Shown piece by piece: positions 16,363 to 22,937 of a stretch of 42,866 bases of DNA. The stretch is from a virus. Made by a program: the position numbers and the translations under genes. The notes under the pieces were generated by a model, which ran no database searches, was not told the DNA's origin, and saw only the letters and a program-made list of their open reading frames with translations. Location of the stretch: IMG/VR virus record IMGVR_UViG_3300033145_000399, positions 1-42,866 of that record; one strand, given 5' to 3'. The number at the start of each line of letters is the position of its first letter. Positions within the stretch are counted from its first letter, which is position 1.

Positions 16363-16532
16363 ATGAAGATTGTATAAAGCATCTACTTGAGGTGCTGAAA
16401 AAGCTAGAGAAGGAAATGGAAACCTCTTTAGTGTCCCCAAAAGTTAGGGGAGTGATAAGTTATATAACAGGTTACTTGGGCGGTGCTTTAATAGCAGAGC
16501 AAAGTAAGAATAAAAAAAAGAAAGGAAAATAG
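16359..16532 (+). CDS. Small hypothetical protein, 57 aa
   Basis: Starts in an ATGA overlap with the previous gene, with a GGAGATCAAGG upstream. The product has an amphipathic N-terminal helix (HLLEVLKKLEKEME), a hydrophobic Gly-rich stretch (ISYITGYLGGALIAE) that could touch a membrane, and a poly-Lys tail. Function unknown. Confidence 0.55.
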   Translation: MNEDCIKHLLEVLKKLEKEMETSLVSPKVRGVISYITGYLGGALIAEQSKNKKKKGK

Positions 16533-16536
16533 AGTT

Positions 16537-17529
16537 ATGCAAGACATAAATTTTGTAGACATTTGGAACGAGACATTAGTAGGAAAAGAAAGACCGATAG
16601 TACCAAGAGATTACTGTTACGCCTCAGAACTAGGGCAAGACCCTTGTAAGCGTTGGTGTTCAATGAAGGGGTTACCAATGAGTAATCCATTTGATGCCAG
16701 GACTAAGCGTAAGTTTTGGGCTGGTAATATCTTTGAAGATATCATTGTAGATATTTTCGTTAATGCTGGAATCTTTGAGAAGTCTCAAGAAGATGCAAAG
16801 GTTGAGTTCTATCCAGCCGGTGAGAAGTATCTAAGAGTTCATGGTAGACCGGATGCTATGACTATTGAAGTTAAGGATTGGGATCCACTAATAGTAAAAG
16901 CTGAAGAGAATACTGACATTGATGACAGTGTTCGTGAGATGACTGTAAGGCTCCTAAAACATTTCAAAAAGAATTTCCCACAAGGATTACCAAAAGCTAT
17001 TTTTGAGATCAAAACAGTCCATTCAGATACTTTCTGGAGGTATCTGGACACGCTGAAGGTAGGCTATGCTCATCATAGGATGCAAGTTGGTTCTTATATG
17101 AAGCATTTTGGATTTGAGAAAGGGTACATAATCTACTTGTCCAAAGACGATCTAGCAATTGAGCAAGCAGTTGTCTTAATGAAAGATGTTGAACAGGACA
17201 TTATTGATGATGTAGTTACCATGACCGCTTTAATGGCTGAAGATACCATGCCTAAAGTTCCAGCATTGATTAAGTATGATGATGTGAAGCGTAGATATTC
17301 TATTAATTGGGATATTACTAATTCAACCTATCGTGACTTCCAACTTAATACCACGCTTGAACAAGGCGAAGAGGCTGTTAAGTATGCTGATCTGGCTGTT
17401 AGAAGATTAAATGCTGAACTTAAAAAGACGACTATAATTCCTAGAGAAACAGTAGAGAATATTGTTTACAAGAAATCACGCTATCCACTTCCACTCAATA
17501 AAGATGGTGCGGAGATAAAGATCTTGTAA
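16537..17529 (+). CDS. PD-(D/E)XK superfamily exonuclease, 330 aa
   Basis: AAAGGAAAA precedes the ATG. The fold is indicated by an early Glu helix (AGNIFEDI, Glu67), the GRPDA motif (Asp106) and IFEIKT (Glu157, Lys159), the standard catalytic D-ExK set. YCYASELG near the N-terminus resembles the start of Cas4/RecB-type nucleases, but the C-terminal Cys cluster of an iron-sulfur nuclease is absent. Likely acts on DNA ends in phage recombination or concatemer processing, near the ssDNA-binding protein and a resolvase. It overlaps the next gene by one base. Confidence 0.8.
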   Translation: MQDINFVDIWNETLVGKERPIVPRDYCYASELGQDPCKRWCSMKGLPMSNPFDARTKRKFWAGNIFEDIIVDIFVNAGIFEKSQEDAKVEFYPAGEKYLRVHGRPDAMTIEVKDWDPLIVKAEENTDIDDSVREMTVRLLKHFKKNFPQGLPKAIFEIKTVHSDTFWRYLDTLKVGYAHHRMQVGSYMKHFGFEKGYIIYLSKDDLAIEQAVVLMKDVEQDIIDDVVTMTALMAEDTMPKVPALIKYDDVKRRYSINWDITNSTYRDFQLNTTLEQGEEAVKYADLAVRRLNAELKKTTIIPRETVENIVYKKSRYPLPLNKDGAEIKIL

Positions 17530-17789
17530 TGATTAGCATCAGGATAAGTAGTTTATGGAAGGGTCAGTTTGGGATTAGGGATAAGTACCTAAAAGAAGCT
17601 GAAGAAAAAGAAGCTGGTTTTGTCATCCGCTATAAAAAGCAGAAGATGACAATCCCTGCTGACCAGGTAAAACCCATGATCGTGGGACTATCTAAAGAAA
17701 AGTTTAAAGATAGATACTCCCCTACTTGGCATCACTTAGTTTACTATGTGTGGATTCCAGAAGAAGATAAACAATTAACATTAATTTAA
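17529..17789 (+). CDS. Hypothetical protein, 86 aa, coupled to the exonuclease
   Basis: Its ATG shares the last base of the exonuclease stop (TAATG), so translation is probably coupled. The product is basic and beta-rich with aromatic residues near the end (HHLVYYVWIP). No family recognised; an exonuclease accessory or small DNA-binding protein is possible from position only. Confidence 0.65.
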   Translation: MISIRISSLWKGQFGIRDKYLKEAEEKEAGFVIRYKKQKMTIPADQVKPMIVGLSKEKFKDRYSPTWHHLVYYVWIPEEDKQLTLI

Positions 17790-17793
17790 AATT

Positions 17794-18222
17794 ATGAAAA
17801 AAGAAAACAAGGCAACAAATAGTTATTGGTTCGTACCTGTTATATTACTTCTGCTCCTCAGTACATTCTTCTTATTTAACAGCAATGTTAAACGAGCTGA
17901 ACAAATTGAAGAGATGCAGGATGTTATTGAAAGACAGGATCGTACCATTGAGAGTAGGGAAAGAAGTGCAGAAAATTGGGAAGATAAGGCTGTTCAATGC
18001 TTTGCTTCCGAAGGAATAAAAGATGTTCAAGTTCTTGGCATCCATAGTCAAGGTGAAGCTGTGATGGGGGCTTATGAAGATGAGTTAGGGAATGTTTATA
18101 GTCGCATATCAAGAAGCTGGAGAGTTCATCTGCAATTTGCTGGAGACACTGAATACCTAGACTATGAAGAGATTATTTGGGAAGGTATTGATGAAGGAAA
18201 TTACGCTCTATACTATTATTAA
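17794..18222 (+). CDS. Membrane-anchored coiled-coil protein, 142 aa
   Basis: A signal-anchor at residues about 12-29 (WFVPVILLLLLSTFFLF) is followed by a charged coiled coil (residues 33-62, EQIEEMQDVIERQDRTIESR) and a compact acidic/aromatic C-terminal domain (residues 65-142), which would lie outside the membrane. No Shine-Dalgarno is clear. Adjacent to another membrane protein gene, so the two may work together at the envelope. Confidence 0.65.
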   Translation: MKKENKATNSYWFVPVILLLLLSTFFLFNSNVKRAEQIEEMQDVIERQDRTIESRERSAENWEDKAVQCFASEGIKDVQVLGIHSQGEAVMGAYEDELGNVYSRISRSWRVHLQFAGDTEYLDYEEIIWEGIDEGNYALYYY

Positions 18223-18235
18223 CTAATAAACAATT

Positions 18236-18457
18236 ATGAAAAAAGATAAGACATTAGCAGGGATATTAAGCTTCTTTATACCAGGAGCAGGACAGTTGTA
18301 TTGTGGGAAAGTAGGCAGAGGAATTTGGTTCTTAGTTGGTGCGATAGTTTCTTACTGTACAATGTTTATAATAATAGGGTTTGTTTTGTACCCAGCAGTA
18401 ATCGTTTGGTCTATCCTAGATGCTGTAAAGTGTGCTGAAAGGTATAATACAAAATAG
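18236..18457 (+). CDS. TM2-domain-like membrane protein, 73 aa
   Basis: LAGILSFFIPGAGQLYCGK and GRGIWFLVGAI give the TM2 pattern: two hydrophobic segments with a conserved Gly-Gln-x-Tyr-x-Gly loop. TM2 proteins are small two-pass membrane proteins of unclear role, often in pathogens and mobile elements. The gene follows the coiled-coil membrane protein by 13 bp. Confidence 0.7.
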   Translation: MKKDKTLAGILSFFIPGAGQLYCGKVGRGIWFLVGAIVSYCTMFIIIGFVLYPAVIVWSILDAVKCAERYNTK

Positions 18458-18460
18458 TGT

Positions 18461-18489
18461 TTGATTTATAATCTAAATACAGTTATACT
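18461..18489 (+). promoter_or_regulatory. Promoter P4 for the resolvase-like gene
   Basis: TTGATT (18461-18466), a 17-bp spacer, and TATACT (18484-18489), then six bases before the ATG at 18496. The spacer holds TAAATACAGTTAT, which also follows P1 and P2, and a second -10-like TATAAT (18467-18472). Transcription from TATACT would begin at or near the ATG, giving a leaderless message. Confidence 0.6.
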
Positions 18490-18495
18490 ACAAAT

Positions 18496-18936
18496 ATGAA
18501 GAAAAGAAGTGCATCAGCGATAGGTAAAGCGAACAAGGCAAGGGGGGCTGCTTTTGAAAGAGAGGTAGCCGATAAACTAACTAAAGCCTTCTTTGAATCA
18601 AATGTTAAATTTGTACGCACTCCACGATCCGGAGCTTTCGGTAGAACTGATACAAGGCAAGTTGGAGACATAATGCCTACACTTCCTGACCCACGACAAC
18701 CAATGAAGAGAAGGTTTTACGACTTGAAGATCATGGGTCAAACACTAGCGATTGAAGTTAAGAATAGACACCAGCTTCCAATACATGAGTTCTATGAGAA
18801 ACTTAAAAGCGAAGCATCCTCTGAATCCTATCCTGTGATAGCATTTAGAAAGACAGGCACTAGCCAAACATTCGTGGCTATGACAATTGAAGATTGGGCT
18901 TATTGGTTACAAAAACTACATGACAATGTTGAGTGA
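18496..18936 (+). CDS. Holliday-junction-resolvase-like PD-(D/E)XK nuclease, 146 aa
   Basis: RGAAFEREVADKL (Glu21), RTPRSGAFG, VGDIMP (Asp58) and AIEVKNR (Glu87, Lys89) form the archaeal-Hjc/VRR-like nuclease pattern at the usual small size. Such enzymes resolve branched DNA before packaging. No ribosome-binding site precedes the ATG; the TATACT promoter lies six bases upstream, so leaderless translation is possible. It overlaps the next gene. Confidence 0.8.
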   Translation: MKKRSASAIGKANKARGAAFEREVADKLTKAFFESNVKFVRTPRSGAFGRTDTRQVGDIMPTLPDPRQPMKRRFYDLKIMGQTLAIEVKNRHQLPIHEFYEKLKSEASSESYPVIAFRKTGTSQTFVAMTIEDWAYWLQKLHDNVE

Positions 18937-19294
18937 TAAAGAATTAAAGAAAATTCGTACAGGTTTAAAAAAAGCTATTGATGAGATAGTTGATAAGCTG
19001 ATTGAATGGGATCTAAACACCCTTGATGATAAGCTTATAAAAATCATAGGGTTGACCGAGCCATTGATCCAATACAAAGAGGATGTCAGTTATAAGTTAA
19101 ATGTATATCAAGAAGCTAAGATGGAAGAGGGTAAGCCAGTCAACGCTACAGAGGTTCTTGTTAGAGCCAACCCATTATTCAATGAAGTTCTGATCTGTAC
19201 TGCTCAACTACAAATAGCTGATAAGGTAATTCGTACCATGCAGAACAGGCAATACACAATGTCACTAAGAATTAAGAAAGGTATAGATGAGTAA
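18920..19294 (+). CDS. Helical hypothetical protein, about 124 aa
   Basis: I take ATG 18920 (MTMLSDKELK); ATG 18926 or an upstream TTG at 18887 are alternatives, and none has a good ribosome-binding site. The product is helical and Lys/Asp/Leu-rich throughout, without motif. It overlaps the resolvase gene by 17 bp and the next gene by 8 bp, so it belongs to the same operon. Confidence 0.6.
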   Translation: MTMLSDKELKKIRTGLKKAIDEIVDKLIEWDLNTLDDKLIKIIGLTEPLIQYKEDVSYKLNVYQEAKMEEGKPVNATEVLVRANPLFNEVLICTAQLQIADKVIRTMQNRQYTMSLRIKKGIDE

Positions 19295-19535
19295 AAAAAT
19301 AGCACCAGATGTACTTGGAAAAGTAAAAGACAATAGGTTTAAGCAGTGGATGGAGTTATTCCCTAACATCTGGAAACAATTAATAGCCAATCCACACAAT
19401 CAAATAGAATTAATAATTAAAATAGATCCATTAATCCCACCTAACAATGCGAAAGCAAAAAATGATCCTGAGAAAAACATTCAAGGGAATAAGAAAACAA
19501 GCAGGGTTCCTAACTCAAAAAAGTCTAGCAAGTAA
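19287..19535 (+). CDS. Small basic hypothetical protein, 82 aa
   Basis: Overlaps the previous stop, with AAAGG upstream. The N-terminal half is helical with Trp residues (FKQWMELFPNIWKQL) and the C-terminal 30 residues are Lys/Asn/Ser-rich and disordered. The last 89 bp overlap the next gene in another frame, which lowers confidence in the exact end. Confidence 0.5.
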   Translation: MSKKIAPDVLGKVKDNRFKQWMELFPNIWKQLIANPHNQIELIIKIDPLIPPNNAKAKNDPEKNIQGNKKTSRVPNSKKSSK

Positions 19536-19884
19536 GCTAGGTATCAGTCAGCAAATGATGTATATGATGGAGAGTAGGAGATGTTCAGTAAGTTCAATAA
19601 ACTTAATGAATTTGATTTCCATTTTAGGTGTAGATGTTGATAAAATAGTGAGAGTTATATCAATTAACGCTAATAGCATGAATGATGAAGAAAACACAAC
19701 GCCAGAGGCACAAGAAGGTGCATCTGAAGAGGCTAAAACGCCAGGCGAAGGTCAAGGCGAAGATCAAGGCGGAAGCCAGCCAGCAGCTTCAGAAGATGGT
19801 GAGCAAAAAGAAGGGGATGTTCAACCAAGTGACAGCGAAACTCCAAAAGGGAGCGAAGAAGCTGATGGTGAATCTCAAGAATAG
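19447..19884 (+). CDS. XRE-family helix-turn-helix regulator with acidic tail, 145 aa
   Basis: Residues about 12-68 form an XRE/Cro-type HTH (RKQAGFLTQKSLASKLGISQ, then a recognition-helix region with MMESRRCSVSS). Residues 76-145 are an extended Glu/Gln/Gly/Pro/Ser-rich acidic tail with no order. The start may be at the first Met or at the sixth; no Shine-Dalgarno is seen. It is the only clear transcription regulator in the window and the natural candidate to bind the early operators. The acidic tail is unusual for a Cro-type protein. Confidence 0.7.
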   Translation: MRKQKMILRKTFKGIRKQAGFLTQKSLASKLGISQQMMYMMESRRCSVSSINLMNLISILGVDVDKIVRVISINANSMNDEENTTPEAQEGASEEAKTPGEGQGEDQGGSQPAASEDGEQKEGDVQPSDSETPKGSEEADGESQE

Positions 19885-19898
19885 CGAATAGATTGGGT

Positions 19899-19916
19899 GG
19901 ACAAGTTCGCTTGTCC
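19899..19916 (+). promoter_or_regulatory. UUCG-tetraloop hairpin upstream of the nucleotidyltransferase
   Basis: GGACAAG and CTTGTCC flank TTCG, a perfect 7-bp stem with the very stable UUCG loop. It lies 39 bases before the next ATG. No T-run follows, so it is more likely an RNA stability or pausing element than a terminator. Confidence 0.5.
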
Positions 19917-19955
19917 TTCCAGCTTTGTTCACTAATCAATAGAAAGGAGTTTACT

Positions 19956-20807
19956 ATGCGTGGAATTATTCTCGCTGGTGGTAAAGGAACTAGGTTAGCA
20001 CCAATGACCTATGCTACCAACAAACATCTATTACCTGTTGGTGATAGACCAATGATTTTCTACCCCATTGCCACTCTTAAAAAGGCAGGGATCAAGGAGA
20101 TTATGATCATTACCGGTGGGGAGCATCTTGAACAGATCGCTAGGGTTATTAGCGAGACAAGAAAGAGCACTGATGTCATGCTTGAGAGCCACAGGGCTTT
20201 GCTCAGAGGACTTGAGTTCACATTCAGAGTTCAGGATGAAGCTGGGGGTATTGCAGAAGCTTTAAGCTTATGTGAGGGCTTTGCAATGCACGATAATATC
20301 ACTGTAGTGTTAGGTGATAATATCATCCTCGGAGATTTGGACACATCATTCTATACCGGTGGGGCTAAGATTTTCCTAAAGGATGTTTCTGACCCAACTC
20401 GGTTCGGTGTTGTTCAGTTCCATAAGAGTGAAGAAGAGGTTACTATTCCCACTGAAGTTCTGGATGCTGAATCCGGAGAAGATGCTGAGGAGACTAACAC
20501 CTTCCTTAAACGCAAACTCACGATTGAGAAAGTGATTGAAAAGCCTACCGCTCAAGAGGTTGAAACCATTGTCTTTAAGACTGGTATCAGACCTCCTGCT
20601 GTGATCGGTTTATATATCTATGATGCCAGAGTTTTTGACATCATAAGGACTATCAAACGATCCGATAGAGGTGAGTTAGAAATCACTGATGTGAATAATG
20701 CGTACCTTGAGATGAGTGAGTTGAATCATTCCTTCGTTCCAGGAGATTGGTCTGATGCCGGTACTCTGGAAAGTCTTGCAAGAGCAAACGAGCTTGTAAG
20801 CAACTAA
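19956..20807 (+). CDS. RmlA-like sugar-1-phosphate nucleotidyltransferase, 283 aa
   Basis: ATG 19956 has AAAGGAG five bases upstream. The nucleotide-binding signature ILAGGKGTRLAPMTYATNKHLLPVG opens the protein (given here across its G-x-GTRL and K-LLPVG parts), followed by VVLGDNIILGD with the metal-binding Asp, EKP, and GLYIYD. This is the glucose-1-phosphate thymidylyltransferase (RmlA/RfbA) fold and near its normal length. It makes an NDP-sugar (probably dTDP-glucose) in the cytoplasm. It is the last gene of the rightward arm, and its product could feed the glycosyltransferase cassette of the late arm. Confidence 0.85.
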   Translation: MRGIILAGGKGTRLAPMTYATNKHLLPVGDRPMIFYPIATLKKAGIKEIMIITGGEHLEQIARVISETRKSTDVMLESHRALLRGLEFTFRVQDEAGGIAEALSLCEGFAMHDNITVVLGDNIILGDLDTSFYTGGAKIFLKDVSDPTRFGVVQFHKSEEEVTIPTEVLDAESGEDAEETNTFLKRKLTIEKVIEKPTAQEVETIVFKTGIRPPAVIGLYIYDARVFDIIRTIKRSDRGELEITDVNNAYLEMSELNHSFVPGDWSDAGTLESLARANELVSN

Positions 20808-20820
20808 CTTATCTAATAAA

Positions 20821-20854
20821 AAAACACCACAGGAAAGGAATACTGCGGTGTTTT
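20821..20854. terminator. Bidirectional intrinsic terminator between the converging arms
   Basis: AAAACACCACAG (20821-20832) pairs with CTGCGGTGTTTT (20843-20854). One pair is A-C on the plus-strand RNA but U-G on the minus-strand RNA, so the hairpin is slightly better for the leftward arm. T-rich tracts follow on both strands. It lies between the end of the nucleotidyltransferase gene and the end of the holin candidate. Confidence 0.85.
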
Positions 20855-20904
20855 TCTATATGGGCAGGACTTTAAAAAAAGTACCAGTACACTCTTATTG
20901 TACT

Positions 20905-21219
20905 TTAGTTAAGTTCCTTCTTCAATCCATAAAGATATTCAACGATACTATTAACCATGCTACTACCTCTACCGATAGCGATACCGGTTACTATGTAGTC
21001 CAGGTACACAGGGATGCTAAATACGCTACCATCAACAACCTGAGACACTTCTAAGGTTAGATAATTAACGATTTGCAGGTTACTAGCCCAAGCGACAAAC
21101 AATCCCAAAAGGAGTGCTATCCACCAAGACTTACCATTGATCCATTTCCAAAGAGGTTTCAAGTATTCTATCAACCCCTCAATGAACCAAGCCCAAAATA
21201 ATGCCAAAACTATAATCAT
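20905..21219 (-). CDS. Holin candidate, 104 aa
   Basis: Three hydrophobic segments (residues about 2-20, 31-50 and 71-85) and a charged end (YGLKKELN) fit a small phage holin. Its start overlaps the amidase stop by four bases (ATGA), the common endolysin-holin pairing. Holins form membrane lesions that let the endolysin reach the wall. No specific holin family was recognised. Confidence 0.6.
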   Translation of the reverse strand: MIIVLALFWAWFIEGLIEYLKPLWKWINGKSWWIALLLGLFVAWASNLQIVNYLTLEVSQVVDGSVFSIPVYLDYIVTGIAIGRGSSMVNSIVEYLYGLKKELN

Positions 21220-21842
21220 AATTTCTTTGTTAGTTTATATAACTCTTCTGCTTTTTTTGTTATTTGTTTTGCTAATGTCAGTATCTCTTCTGCTGGCTCT
21301 TCTACTGGTCCAAAATACATTGCGATACCACCAGCAATTGCCCTACTGACTTCCTGTAGGTTGTTAAGCAGTCGGTCAACATCTGCTTTGTTTTTAATAA
21401 ATCCTACTTCAATTAATCCTGCTGGAATCTTACTGCTAATTTCTCTAAGCATATGCAGGTTCTTTGTTTTAACTCCACGCTGTCTGAATCCTAAATCTTT
21501 AACCATCTCCCAAATACCAGTAACAAGTTCTTTGTCTGCCTTTGGAGATTTGGGGTGATGAAATATCTCAATACCATTAGCGGTTGGTAGATAGAAGCTA
21601 TTAATATGGACAGATAGGGAAGCTATTGGTTTGGCTGCGTTTATACGATCAGTCCTAGTTTTTAGTGGTAGATAGATATCAGTAGTGCGTGTAAAGAACA
21701 CATCAAAACCATACCCTTTAAGATGCTCACCTATATTCAAAGCAAGCTGTAGAGCTAAATCTTTTTCTCTAAAACCATTTCCTACTGCTCCTGGATCAGT
21801 ACCCCCATGTCCAGGGTCTAATGCTATTAATCTTTTCGCCAT
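21216..21842 (-). CDS. N-acetylmuramoyl-L-alanine amidase (endolysin)
   Basis: An Amidase_3-type zinc amidase of 208 aa. LDPGHGG (His12), REKD (Glu26) and SLSVHINS (His79) are the metal ligands, and LIEVGFI (Glu145) is the catalytic Glu. Residues 185-208 are a short helical tail rather than a wall-binding domain. It cuts the peptide from the glycan strand of peptidoglycan during lysis. No signal peptide is present, so export through the adjacent holin is likely. Confidence 0.9.
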   Translation of the reverse strand: MAKRLIALDPGHGGTDPGAVGNGFREKDLALQLALNIGEHLKGYGFDVFFTRTTDIYLPLKTRTDRINAAKPIASLSVHINSFYLPTANGIEIFHHPKSPKADKELVTGIWEMVKDLGFRQRGVKTKNLHMLREISSKIPAGLIEVGFIKNKADVDRLLNNLQEVSRAIAGGIAMYFGPVEEPAEEILTLAKQITKKAEELYKLTKKL

Positions 21843-21928
21843 ATTCCTATCTCCCTATATCGTTTAATTTTATTATAGAATTTTCTTATCCTTAGTAAAT
21901 AATGAATTATCTTTGTTTTTAAGTCCAT
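21827..21928 (-). CDS. Possible tiny basic peptide, 33 aa, overlapping the amidase start
   Basis: A GGAGG precedes ATG 21928 by four bases. The frame encodes MDLKTKIIHYLLRIRKFYNK and ends inside the amidase start. It may act only as a translation coupler for the amidase or be spurious. Confidence 0.3.
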   Translation of the reverse strand: MDLKTKIIHYLLRIRKFYNKIKRYREIGIWRKD

Positions 21929-22046
21929 TTTTCCTCCGCCTTATTAAAAATAGAATCAAAGCATATATAGCTGTTCCTGCATGGAACAACAAAAATGCTG
22001 TCATTGCTACGAAAAAAGCTAGTGCGATAATTAATGTCCAGTTCAT
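21873..22046 (-). CDS. Small membrane protein in the lysis region, 57 aa
   Basis: Encodes a hydrophobic N-terminal two-thirds (residues about 4-36) with Thr/Ala/Leu/Phe and a basic tail (LIRRRKNGLKNK). The size and charge resemble small holins or antiholins. No clear ribosome-binding site precedes ATG 22046. It lies just upstream of the amidase in the lysis region. Confidence 0.4.
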   Translation of the reverse strand: MNWTLIIALAFFVAMTAFLLFHAGTAIYALILFLIRRRKNGLKNKDNSLFTKDKKIL

Positions 22047-22069
22047 AATATTGTTTATAAATAGATTGG

Positions 22070-22155
22070 AAGGGGCAGGGAATCAAATTCGCCTACCCCT
22101 TTTTGTGTGGCTTGTGAGGGAACCTCTTTCGCCTCACAGCCTCTCGTTTAGAGGT
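22070..22155. other. Intergenic segment with three GC-rich hairpins
   Basis: The 128-bp gap holds AGGGGCAGG/CCTACCCCT (22071-22100), GTGAGG/CCTCAC (22114-22136) and CCTCT/AGAGG (about 22140-22154). The first two share the sequence AGGGAA, five variable bases, then TTCGCCT, exactly 40 bp apart. The first is followed by T5 on the plus strand and could end stray plus-strand transcription. Confidence 0.55.
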
Positions 22156-22174
22156 AATATGAATCGTTGGCTTG

Positions 22175-22360
22175 TTAGTTCGTTTTTGATAAATCAAAGG
22201 GCAGTTCTTCTTGCTCATCTAGCTCAGTCTCCTTTTCAAAAGGAAGGGTTAAAAGCTCTTTACAATTTGTGCACCGGTAGTACGCCATATCTTCACCAAG
22301 TTCTTCAAACCTAGCTCTATATCCGCAGAGAGGGCAAGCGACTTTAAGCTCACGAGCCAT
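22175..22360 (-). CDS. Zinc-ribbon protein, 61 aa
   Basis: ATG 22360 (MARELKVACP) is preceded by AGGAGGTGA, the best Shine-Dalgarno of the late arm; an upstream TTG is less likely. Two CxxC knuckles (CPLCG and CTNCK) about 20 residues apart make a zinc ribbon. The C-terminus is acidic. Zinc ribbons of this kind bind nucleic acid or partner proteins. Its role among lysis genes is unknown. Confidence 0.7.
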   Translation of the reverse strand: MARELKVACPLCGYRARFEELGEDMAYYRCTNCKELLTLPFEKETELDEQEELPFDLSKTN

Positions 22361-22371
22361 ATCGTCACCTC

Positions 22372-22449
22372 CTAAGTACAAGATTTAAAAAGACATCCTA
22401 ATGTAAGGGCTGTTACCAACACAGCTAAAATCCAACGATTCCAAATCAT
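22372..22449 (-). CDS. Tiny membrane peptide, 25 aa
   Basis: GGAGG lies seven bases before ATG 22449. The frame encodes a single hydrophobic segment (RWILAVLVTALTLGCLF) followed by a short polar end. The Leu-Gly-Cys resembles a lipobox but the -3 residue is Thr, so lipidation is uncertain. The stop lies in the ribosome-binding site of the zinc-ribbon gene, suggesting coupling. Confidence 0.45.
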   Translation of the reverse strand: MIWNRWILAVLVTALTLGCLFKSCT

Positions 22450-22478
22450 TTTTTTACCTCCAAACAATCAAGGTGCAA

Positions 22479-22709
22479 CTATCGTTTATTGTTATTGGTT
22501 TTAAGCCAGGTTACTAATTCTCTGATAACCACTGTAAGATTCTTGTCAGCTTCAGTAGAGTGATCTATATGGTTTCCAATTATTTTAATTAGTTCAGCTT
22601 TTTCTTCTGCGTGTTTATCTGTTATCCATTTTACTATTACAATCAGAGCTATAATATTTGCTATAGCTATTCCTGCTAATCCGTATTGTGCTAATTCTGT
22701 TAAACCCAT
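22479..22709 (-). CDS. Small membrane protein with coiled coil, holin-like, 76 aa
   Basis: One hydrophobic segment (residues about 10-28) is followed by a charged helix (DKHAEEKAELIKIIGNHIDH). This arrangement is like BhlA/XhlA-type phage holin or hemolysin proteins, by topology only. It starts directly after the stop of the two-TM gene. Confidence 0.5.
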   Translation of the reverse strand: MGLTELAQYGLAGIAIANIIALIVIVKWITDKHAEEKAELIKIIGNHIDHSTEADKNLTVVIRELVTWLKTNNNKR

Positions 22710-22937
22710 TTAAAACCCTTCCTTCTTTAACCTTATATAACCATATCCAGCTAATACTAGAAGAGCAGATAATAGTAGAAGGTAGTCAACTGCCTGGTAG
22801 ATGAGATATCCTAAGATAACTCCAACCCAGACAATAATTAATATAATCTCTAATATGAAACGATTGGTGATTCGTTTAACAGCAGGAATGATAGTAGCTG
22901 TTTTCTTAACCTCTTTTTCTTTTAGTGTAAGTACCAT
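22710..22937 (-). CDS. Two-pass membrane protein, 75 aa
   Basis: A basic N-terminus (LKEKEVKKTA) leads into two close hydrophobic segments (residues about 28-47 and 50-68) and a Lys-rich end. Size and topology fit a class II holin. Its ATG overlaps the preceding tail gene by one base, and it is one of several small membrane proteins between tail and amidase genes; which is the holin is not settled. Confidence 0.55.
   Translation of the reverse strand: MVLTLKEKEVKKTATIIPAVKRITNRFILEIILIIVWVGVILGYLIYQAVDYLLLLSALLVLAGYGYIRLKKEGF

Noticed and set aside
19287-19884. Programmed frameshift joining the 82-aa protein to the XRE protein
   Set aside because: The frames overlap in the right direction, but no slippery heptamer with a following structure is evident, and the XRE domain has its own plausible Met starts.
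19899-19916. Intrinsic terminator before the RmlA-like gene
   Set aside because: The stem is perfect and has a UUCG loop, but no T-run follows it, and the next gene has a strong ribosome-binding site.
22060-22105. tRNA-like 3' half on the minus strand ending in TTCCA
   Set aside because: A GATTCC-type loop and a CCA-like end are present, but no matching acceptor 5' strand, D-arm or anticodon arm is found upstream. The pieces are explained by the paired hairpins.
21913-22314. Plus-strand frame of 133 aa opposite the lysis region
   Set aside because: It runs antisense to the zinc-ribbon gene and the hairpin region, has no ribosome-binding site, and lies in a minus-strand operon.
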